Shown here one piece after another: positions 7,039 to 11,393 of a stretch of 11,393 bases of DNA (positions are counted from its first letter, which is position 1; each line of letters begins with the position of its first letter). Source of the stretch: an uncultured Oscillospiraceae bacterium (lineage in GTDB: Bacteria > Bacillota > Clostridia > Oscillospirales > Oscillospiraceae); NCBI GenBank assembly GCA_934565655.1, contig CAKTIE010000032.1:1-11393 (forward strand). The letters are read 5' to 3'. A program made the translations under genes and the position numbers. The notes beneath the pieces are model-generated. The model saw nothing but the letters and a program-made list of their open reading frames with translations. It was not told the origin of the DNA and made no database searches.

Positions 7039-7076
7039 GGGCGTAAAAGCGGCAGGCTTTTACGCCCGGCCTGCCG
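7039..7076. other. Two overlapping, mutually exclusive hairpins in an intergenic stretch
   Basis: GGGCGTAAAAG (7039-7049) pairs perfectly with CTTTTACGCCC (7057-7067). The loop of that hairpin, CGGCAGG (7050-7056), can instead pair with CCTGCCG (7070-7076). Both cannot form at once. No T-run follows, so it is not a standard terminator. The rest of 7008-7195 holds a short palindrome, CGCCGGTCCGGCG (7138-7150), and a weak -10-like TAGAAT (7152-7157), but no convincing promoter. Confidence 0.4.
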
Positions 7077-7195
7077 TTTCCGCCGCCCGCGCTCCTATAA
7101 AATCACCACAAACAGATGAAAAAAGCACCTATGCAGGCGCCGGTCCGGCGTGTAGAATAAGCGCTGTAATATCAATAAGGAATCAGGAAATACAT

Positions 7196-8130
7196 ATGCA
7201 ACAGAGATCAAGATATCAGAACGCCCGCCGCATCCTCATTTTCTGGACGCTGTTCATCGGCATCGGCGCGGTGGGTGGGGCGCTGATGATGCTGCTGGAT
7301 CCCAGCGGCAAGACCATGGGCATGGACGCCATGCTGCCCTATTTTCAGGTGCTGCCCTTTGCAGAGGTGGTATTTCAGGACTTTACCTTCTCCGGCTGGG
7401 CGCTGCTGATCGTCAACGGTCTGACCAACCTGACCGCGGCGGCGCTGCTGCTGGCCCGGAAGCGCGCAGGCGTGGTGCTGGGCGGCATCTTCGGCGTGAC
7501 GCTGATGCTGTGGATCTGCATCCAGTTCTATATGTTCCCGCTGAACTTCATGTCCACCGCCTACTTATTTTCGGCCTCTGTCAGGCCGCCGCCGGCTACG
7601 CGGCGTGGGTATTCCGCAAGCAGGAGGCCTTCACCGTCAACCGGGCCGATTATCCCCACATTGGAGACGATCCCACCCGTCTGGTGGTGTTCTTCTCCCG
7701 CATGGGCTATGTGCGGAAGCAGGCCTATGAGGAGGCGAACCGCACCGGCGCCGCCGTCTACGAGATCAAGGCGGCAGAGCGGACGGAGGGTACGCTGGGC
7801 TTCTGGTGGTGCGGCCGCTACGGCATGCACAAGTGGGCCATGCCCATCCAGTCGGTGGACATCGACCTGTCCGCCTTCCGCCATGTGACCATCTGCTCCC
7901 CCATCTGGGTATTCGCGCTGGCCGCGCCCGTCCGCAGCTTCTGTCAGGCGGCCGCCGGGCAGATCCGGGAGGCAGACTACATACTGGTGCACCATCAGAA
8001 TGACACCTACGAAAACGCCGCCGAAGAAATGGATCGCCTTCTTGGCGTTACCCATACCGCTCTGCGCAGTATCCAGTGCAGAACGGGCAACTTTAAAGAA
8101 ACCAGCAAAAGAAAGGAAATGATCGTATGA
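7196..8130 (+). pseudogene. Membrane protein with flavodoxin-like C-terminal domain, frameshifted
   Basis: The first frame starts at ATG 7196 (after AGGAAA) and encodes hydrophobic segments at residues about 13-34, 67-87 and 92-113. Near 7565-7567 the coding sense moves to another frame. With one base restored there, the text reads NFMSTAYFIFGLCQAAAGYAAWVF, forming a fourth helix and continuing without a break to the stop at 8130 (about 311 residues in all). The C-terminal part is flavodoxin-like: LVVFFSRMGY takes the place of the phosphate-binding loop, although the usual TGNT is altered, and TICSPIWVFALAAPVRSF resembles the flavin-contacting loop. Such a protein could be a membrane-anchored flavodoxin for electron transfer. 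It overlaps the next gene by ATGA. A sequencing error cannot be excluded; no classic slippery heptamer is present at the shift. Confidence 0.8.
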
Positions 8131-8633
8131 AAAAGCTGCTGCTTCTTGTGACCATGCTGCTGACGCTGAGCCTGTGCGCCTGCGCCGCCGATACACCGGC
8201 TCCCGCGCCGGACGTGACGCCTGATACCCCGCAGGAGCCCCCCAACACACCGGATACGCCGGAGGACGGCCAGACCGTCGACCTTCCGATCCTGAGTGAG
8301 ATCGACCAGACGGTGCAGGTCGGCACCTCCGGCTCCTATATGACCGCCGTGCAGGCCGCCGTCAAGCTGCTGGACTGGGGCGTCGACACGGGCCTTGACC
8401 CCGAGGAGATCCGCGCCGCCACCGCCGCGTGGCTGGGCAATATGGGCAACGATGCCCAGACCGCCTTTGCCGACAAGCTGGCGCTGGTGGACAACGCCTA
8501 TCAGTCCCTGCTGAAGGACGGCGCGGAGGATCTGCTGTCCTCCGCCGGATGCACCGATACCGCCTATCCCTGGAGCACCGAGCCGGTGGAGAGCATCGAG
8601 GCCATCATGGACGCGGCAGGCCTGCGCTCCTGA
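8127..8633 (+). CDS. Predicted lipoprotein, function unknown
   Basis: The 168-residue product has an N-terminal lipoprotein signal: MKK, a hydrophobic core (LLLLVTMLLTLSL) and a lipobox-like LCAC with cysteine 19 as the likely lipidated residue. A flexible proline/threonine-rich linker (residues about 22-50) follows, then a helical, alanine-rich domain with VQAAVKLLDWGVDTGLDPEE and WLGNMGNDAQTAFADKLALVDNAYQ. It is expected to be anchored to the outer face of the membrane. ATG 8127 overlaps the stop of the flavodoxin-like gene (ATGA), with AAGGAA (8113-8118) eight bases upstream, so the two were translationally coupled and may act together. I do not recognise the C-terminal domain as a named family. 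Confidence 0.85.
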   Translation: MKKLLLLVTMLLTLSLCACAADTPAPAPDVTPDTPQEPPNTPDTPEDGQTVDLPILSEIDQTVQVGTSGSYMTAVQAAVKLLDWGVDTGLDPEEIRAATAAWLGNMGNDAQTAFADKLALVDNAYQSLLKDGAEDLLSSAGCTDTAYPWSTEPVESIEAIMDAAGLRS

Positions 8634-8646
8634 GCCGCGGTTACAC

Positions 8647-8688
8647 AGGAAGAGCGGACAGTATCTAATGATACTGTCCGCTCTTCCT
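8647..8688 (+). terminator. Terminator-like hairpin after the lipoprotein gene
   Basis: A perfect 19-base inverted repeat (8647-8665 and 8670-8688) with a TAAT loop lies 13 bases after the lipoprotein stop. The T-tract is short and broken (ATTAT), so termination is inferred mainly from the strength and place of the stem. Confidence 0.7.
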
Positions 8689-8718
8689 ATTATCCATCGC
8701 TCCAGAAGGCCCCAGCGC

Positions 8719-8781
8719 TTACTTGCCGAAATAGCGGTCTGGCAGACCCACAAATGCCTTTGCTTCGACGAGTTCTGTCAT
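8719..8781 (-). pseudogene. Rubrerythrin 3'-end fragment (20 codons)
   Basis: On the minus strand these codons read MTELVEAKAFVGLPDRYFGK and then stop. The last 13 residues (KAFVGLPDRYFGK) parallel the C terminus of the intact rubrerythrin 800 bases away ([13 protein letters not shown]): 10 of 13 residues agree, with several synonymous base differences. It therefore looks like the displaced or leftover tail of a rubrerythrin-type gene, not a fresh duplication. Its ATG (8781-8779) overlaps the stop of the XRE gene as ATGA, so it could still be translated by coupling, but it has no ribosome binding site of its own. A genuine 20-residue peptide is less likely. Confidence 0.55.
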
Positions 8782-9107
8782 GATAAGGATTGCAGATAAA
8801 CAGACAGAATTGACAAAGCTGTTTCTTTCTCCCTTGGTGAGCAACTTTCCAGCCGTTCCATTATTTCTTCCTGTCGCTGCGCCAAAAGAGGATTATCTTC
8901 CGTGAGAACCTCATCAGGGCTGATATGCAGTGCTTTGCAAATACGCAAAACCGTTTCAACCCGCATATTTACCGTACCACGTTCAATATCGGCATAGGTA
9001 CGATCAGATAGTCCAGCGGCCTCAGCTACCTCCATTTGTGTTAATCCCAACCGCTTACGGACATCAAATAACTTCCCTCCAATTTTATGAAAGTCAAAAA
9101 TAAGCAT
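8778..9107 (-). CDS. XRE-family helix-turn-helix transcriptional regulator
   Basis: The 109-residue product carries a Cro/C1-type DNA-binding domain at residues about 12-68: LFDVRKRLGLTQMEVAEAAG, LSDRTYADIERG, then TVLRICKALHISPDEVL. The remaining 40 residues form a glutamate-rich helical tail (QRQEEIMERLESCSPREKE), perhaps for dimerisation. ATG 9107 was chosen because GGAGGA lies directly ahead; an ATG at 9122 is in frame, but the ribosome binding site would then be inside the coding sequence. The gene is AT-rich compared with its neighbours and is divergent from a small membrane protein gene, the usual arrangement for a local regulator controlling itself and its partner. Its stop overlaps the ATG of the rubrerythrin fragment. 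Confidence 0.9.
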   Translation of the reverse strand: MLIFDFHKIGGKLFDVRKRLGLTQMEVAEAAGLSDRTYADIERGTVNMRVETVLRICKALHISPDEVLTEDNPLLAQRQEEIMERLESCSPREKETALSILSVYLQSLS

Positions 9108-9133
9108 AATTCTTCCTCCCATTTTGCCTTATG

Positions 9134-9206
9134 TAGGAACTTTACTTCCTAACCCCATTGACAAACAGGAGTCTTTGTGTCATAATTATAGGCAGATTGC
9201 TTCCTA
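9134..9206. promoter_or_regulatory. Repeated TAGGAA/TTCCTA sites in the divergent control region
   Basis: TAGGAA (9134-9139) and TTCCTA (9146-9151) form an inverted repeat with a 6-base gap, and a further TTCCTA lies at 9201-9206. They flank the promoter of the small membrane protein gene and lie upstream of the XRE gene. They are plausible operator sites for the XRE regulator, by inference. A minus-strand TATAAT (9190-9185) could serve the XRE gene. Confidence 0.45.
9158..9186 (+). promoter_or_regulatory. Strong sigma-A promoter of the small membrane protein gene
   Basis: A perfect TTGACA (9158-9163) is followed after exactly 17 bases by CATAAT (9181-9186), which matches the -10 consensus at 5 of 6 positions. 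The start codon is 74 bases downstream. Confidence 0.75.
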
Positions 9207-9260
9207 TTTAAAATTTGCAGAATATTTGACGTAAACAAAAATTAACGAAAGGATTCTTCT

Positions 9261-9458
9261 ATGTATTCTTCTAGTGCTTTCTCTCCTGTCTTAATGATCA
9301 TCATTATGATTCTGATTCTTGCGGGTCTTGGCTGTATTCCTGCACATATTGCCAAAAATAAGGGATACCGTTTCGGAATTTGGTGGCTTTACGGAACATT
9401 CCTTTTTGTTATTTCACTTATCCATATTGCATTGCTTCCCAACAAGAACTTTAAATAA
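9261..9458 (+). CDS. Small two-helix membrane protein
   Basis: This 65-residue hydrophobic protein starts at ATG 9261 after AAAGGA (9248-9253). Helix one spans about residues 10-29 (VLMIIIMILILAGLGCIPAH) and helix two about 42-60 (WLYGTFLFVISLIHIALLP). Between them lies a short positively charged turn, IAKNKGYRFGIWW. The segment PAHIAKNKGYRFGIWWLYG resembles a motif found in small uncharacterised membrane proteins of Firmicutes; no function is known to me. It has a strong promoter, is divergent from an XRE regulator and shares that gene's AT-rich composition, so the two form a likely two-gene module. A bidirectional terminator follows. Confidence 0.85.
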   Translation: MYSSSAFSPVLMIIIMILILAGLGCIPAHIAKNKGYRFGIWWLYGTFLFVISLIHIALLPNKNFK

Positions 9459-9468
9459 TTACTTCCCC

Positions 9469-9518
9469 AAAAGAGTAAAAAAGCACCCGCTTTCCAGCGG
9501 GTGCTTTTTTACTCTTTT
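9469..9518. terminator. Bidirectional terminator between the small membrane gene and rubrerythrin
   Basis: A perfect 23-base inverted repeat (9469-9491 and 9496-9518) with a TTCC loop has A-rich and T-rich arms around the core GCACCCGCT. The convergent genes end 11 bases to its left and 2 bases to its right. Confidence 0.95.
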
Positions 9519-9519
9519 T

Positions 9520-10089
9520 TTACTTACCAAAGTAGCGGTTCAGCAGACCCTCGAAGGCCTTGCCGTGGCGAGCCTCGTCGCGGGCCATCTCGTGGACGGT
9601 GTCGTGGATAGCGTCCAGATTGTACTGCTTGGCCAGCTTGGCCAGCTCGAACTTACCGGCGGTAGCGCCATTCTCGGCATCCACGCGCATCTGCAGGTTC
9701 TTCTTGGTGCTGTCGGTGATGACCTCGCCCAGCAGCTCAGCGAACTTGGCAGCGTGCTCGGCCTCTTCCAGACCGGCCTTCTCCCAGTACATGCCGATCT
9801 CGGGATAGCCCTCACGATGGGCCACACGAGCCATGGCCAGATACATACCTACCTCGGAGCACTCGCCCTCGAAGTTGGCGCGCAGACCGTCGATGATCTC
9901 CTTACGGACTTCCTCGGGCACGTTGTCACCGAACACCTTGCCGACGCCCACCACATGCTCGGCCGCCCAGGACTTCTCCTCGGCCTGCAGGGTGAACTTC
10001 TCGCCGGAAACGTGGCACACCGGGCACTCAGCGGGGGGAACATCGCCTTCATGAACATAACCGCAAACAGGACAGACCCACTTCTTCAT
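9520..10089 (-). CDS. rbr: Reverse rubrerythrin (NADH peroxidase type)
   Basis: Rubrerythrins reduce hydrogen peroxide in the cytoplasm of anaerobes, taking electrons from NADH through a reductase. The 189-residue product has the rubredoxin domain first, with iron-binding cysteines 6, 9, 22 and 25 (CPVCGY, ECPVC), followed by a four-helix ferritin-like di-iron domain with EGECSE (74-79), EEAEH (108-112) and DEARH (171-175). Domain order is reversed relative to classical rubrerythrin, as in the oxygen-induced clostridial 'reverse rubrerythrins'. The start is fixed by GGAGGT eight bases upstream. perR lies just upstream in the same direction, consistent with peroxide-responsive control. No clear promoter was found in the 82-base gap, so co-transcription with perR is possible. 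Confidence 0.95.
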   Translation of the reverse strand: MKKWVCPVCGYVHEGDVPPAECPVCHVSGEKFTLQAEEKSWAAEHVVGVGKVFGDNVPEEVRKEIIDGLRANFEGECSEVGMYLAMARVAHREGYPEIGMYWEKAGLEEAEHAAKFAELLGEVITDSTKKNLQMRVDAENGATAGKFELAKLAKQYNLDAIHDTVHEMARDEARHGKAFEGLLNRYFGK

Positions 10090-10171
10090 CGTAAATTACC
10101 TCCATCATTTTAATTAAATATTTGTTTTGTTCTTATTTTTGACGCCGCTTTTTGTCCAAAAACGGCTATTG

Positions 10172-10555
10172 TCAACTGTTTTCCGTCTTTGCCAGACAGG
10201 CGTTGCAGCGGCCGTAGAAGGTCACGCTGTACCCCTCCTCCCGGCCCACCTGGGCCAGATCCGGCGCGTTGACCGGGATGGGCGGCAGGTCAATGACCGC
10301 GCCACAGGTGCGGCAGATGAAATGCCCGTGCGGGGCGACATTGCCGTCGTAGCGATCCTCGCCATCCACGCAGCCGATGACCTGCACCGCACCTTCGCTG
10401 CGGAAGCGGGCCAGATTTCGGTACACCGTGGCCAGCGACAGATCGGGGATCTGTGGCTTCAGCTGGGTGTAGACCCATTCGGCCGAGGGGTGGCACTTGG
10501 TGGAGCGCAGGCATTGCAGGATGGCTTCCCGCTTGGGACTGTATCGTGTTTCCAT
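10172..10555 (-). CDS. perR: Fur-family regulator, PerR type
   Basis: PerR is a metal-dependent repressor that senses hydrogen peroxide by oxidation of metal-ligand histidines. The 127-residue product has an N-terminal winged helix (PKREAILQCLRS to LATVYRNLARF) and a C-terminal dimer domain. Structural zinc ligands are the pairs C81-x2-C84 and C117-x2-C120. Regulatory-site residues matching PerR are H22 (HPSAEWVY), D70, H76, H78 (PHGHFICRTCG) and D89; an aspartate at the last position is typical of PerR, where Fur has glutamate. ATG 10555 follows GGAGGAG at five bases; the frame extends further upstream but the added codons lie over that site. A palindromic operator upstream implies self-regulation. 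Rubrerythrin next door is a classic target. A different Fur-family role is possible but less likely. Confidence 0.9.
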   Translation of the reverse strand: METRYSPKREAILQCLRSTKCHPSAEWVYTQLKPQIPDLSLATVYRNLARFRSEGAVQVIGCVDGEDRYDGNVAPHGHFICRTCGAVIDLPPIPVNAPDLAQVGREEGYSVTFYGRCNACLAKTENS

Positions 10556-10577
10556 GTGCGCTCCTCCTTTTTTAATC

Positions 10578-10596
10578 GCTAACAATTATTGTTTGC
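10578..10596. promoter_or_regulatory. PerR/Fur-like operator before perR
   Basis: The 19-base sequence GCTAACAATTATTGTTTGC is palindromic except for one base pair, with the core AACAAT-T-ATTGTT in a 6-1-6 layout. It resembles the 7-1-7 PerR/Fur box family. It lies between the perR -10 element and its ribosome binding site, where bound protein would block transcription. Confidence 0.6.
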
Positions 10597-10602
10597 ATTA
10601 GT

Positions 10603-10631
10603 ATAGTACCACACCCTTTTGGATTTGTAAA
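10603..10631 (-). promoter_or_regulatory. Probable sigma-A promoter of perR
   Basis: On the minus strand TTTACA (10631-10626) and TACTAT (10608-10603) are spaced by 17 bases. The -35 matches at 5 of 6 positions and the -10 at 4 of 6; the palindromic operator follows within 10 bases. Confidence 0.55.
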
Positions 10632-10683
10632 GAGGTTTTTTGAAAAAAGTTGAAAAATTTTTCCGCCGCTGCAAAAGGCGCAA

Positions 10684-10717
10684 AAAGGACGGTATGGCAA
10701 AAGCCATACCGTCCTTT
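10684..10717 (-). terminator. Rho-independent terminator of the EF-G-like gene
   Basis: A perfect 15-base inverted repeat (10684-10698 and 10703-10717) has a 4-base loop. Read on the minus strand it ends in TTTTT, 23 bases past the EF-G-like stop codon. Confidence 0.9.
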
Positions 10718-10739
10718 ACTATATGTGTTTTTGCGGAAA

Positions 10740-11393
10740 TTACTCAGCCTCAGCCAGAGCCTTGGCCTCAGCGATGGCCTTCTCCTGGGCCGCAGCGGGG
10801 CAATCCTCGTAGCGGACGAAGTTGAAGGTGAAGGTACCGCGGGACTGGGTCATGGAGCGCAGGTCGATGGCGTAGCTCATCATCTCAGCCATGGGAACCT
10901 CGGCCTCCAGCACCTGCTCGCCGTCGCCGGTGGGGTTCATGCCCATAACGCGGCCGCGGCGCTTGTTCAGGTCGCCCATAACGTCGCCCAGATAGCTGTC
11001 GGGAATGGTGACCTTCAGCTCGCCGATGGGCTCCATCAGCACGGGCTTGGCCTCGGGCAGAGCGGCCTTGAAGGCCAGGTTGGCGGCCAGCTTGAAGGCG
11101 ATTTCGGAGGAGTCCACGGGGTGGTAGGAGCCATCCACCAGGGTGGCCTTCAGGAACACCACGGGATAACCGGCCAGCACGCCGTGCAGGCAGCTCTCGC
11201 GCAGGCCCTTTTCAACAGCGGGGAAGAAGTTCTTGGGCACGGAGCCGCCGAACACGTTCTCTTCAAAGATCATATCCTCCTGCTCGCTCTGGGGCTCGAA
11301 GATGATATGGACATCACCGAACTGGCCGCTGCCGCCGGTCTGCTTCTTATAGCGGCCCTGCTTGCGGACGGTGCTGCGGATCTTCTCGCGGTA
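10740..11393 (-). CDS. Elongation factor G-like GTPase (FusA2 type), C-terminal part
   Basis: The frame is open to the window edge and gives the last 217 residues of an EF-G family translation factor, covering most of domains IV and V. Recognisable segments are YREKIRSTVRKQGRYKKQ, TGGSGQFGDVHIIFEP, FGGSVPKNFFPAVEKGL, GYPVVFLKATLVDGSYHPVD, EPIGELKVTIPDSYLGDVMG and DLNKRRGRVMGM, with a final SRGTFTFNFVRYEDCP. The wording KKQTGGSGQFGDV is closer to the EF-G-like paralogue (FusA2) than to canonical FusA, which usually has a RQSGGRGQYGHV-type stretch; this is from memory of the families. GTPase domain I is outside the window, so activity cannot be judged. A strong terminator follows the stop. Confidence 0.93.
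   Translation of the reverse strand, partial: YREKIRSTVRKQGRYKKQTGGSGQFGDVHIIFEPQSEQEDMIFEENVFGGSVPKNFFPAVEKGLRESCLHGVLAGYPVVFLKATLVDGSYHPVDSSEIAFKLAANLAFKAALPEAKPVLMEPIGELKVTIPDSYLGDVMGDLNKRRGRVMGMNPTGDGEQVLEAEVPMAEMMSYAIDLRSMTQSRGTFTFNFVRYEDCPAAAQEKAIAEAKALAEAE

Noticed and set aside
7561..7575. Programmed -1 ribosomal frameshift in the flavodoxin-like gene
   Set aside because: The required shift would move tRNAs from TTA and TTT to CTT and ATT, which does not re-pair well, and no clear stimulatory structure was seen. A simple deletion is the better reading.
10144..10175. Promoter or terminator between perR and rubrerythrin (minus-strand TTGACA and a bulged stem)
   Set aside because: The TTGACA has no -10 at the right distance (AAAAGC), and the stem at 10144-10166 has no T-run on the minus strand.

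Overview
The window reads like the chromosome of a GC-rich, spore-forming anaerobe of the Clostridia, most likely an Oscillospirales/Oscillospiraceae-type gut bacterium. This is inferred from the spoIIID gene, the rubredoxin-first ('reverse') rubrerythrin next to a PerR-type regulator, strong AGGAGG ribosome binding sites, and the high-GC codon use of most genes. No rRNA, tRNA or CRISPR array was seen.

Left part (1-3601): the end of a mobile element and a damaged transporter operon. The 3' end of a large serine recombinase is followed by a tiny ORF. Next comes a reverse-strand scrap of a tyrosine integrase, cut at both ends. It abuts an ABC half-transporter that has lost its membrane domain. 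The second half-transporter of the pair is complete and ends at a strong terminator. The layout suggests successive insertions and deletions in the first ABC gene.

Middle (3602-7007): an HpcH/HpaI-family aldolase with its own promoter; spoIIID, whose homology and ribosome binding site point to an ATC start codon; a convergent DUF1846/UPF0371 gene; and two small unrecognised proteins. The second of these has its ribosome binding site inside a terminator-like hairpin.

Right-middle (7008-9518): a four-helix membrane protein with a flavodoxin-like C-terminal domain, broken by an apparent one-base deletion, overlaps a small lipoprotein gene by four bases. Then comes an AT-rich block with an XRE regulator divergent from a two-helix membrane protein. 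This block lies between the intact rubrerythrin gene and a 20-codon piece resembling a rubrerythrin 3' end, so it looks like an insertion.

Right end (9519-11393): rubrerythrin and PerR lie in the same orientation, with a palindromic PerR/Fur-like box between the perR promoter and its start. This is a compact peroxide-defence module. The window closes with the C-terminal part of an EF-G-like (FusA2-type) GTPase that runs off the edge.

Most of the window is ordinary core-genome content. The unusual points are the layered scar at 746-900, the possible AUC start of spoIIID, the frameshifted flavodoxin gene and the AT-rich insertion beside rubrerythrin.
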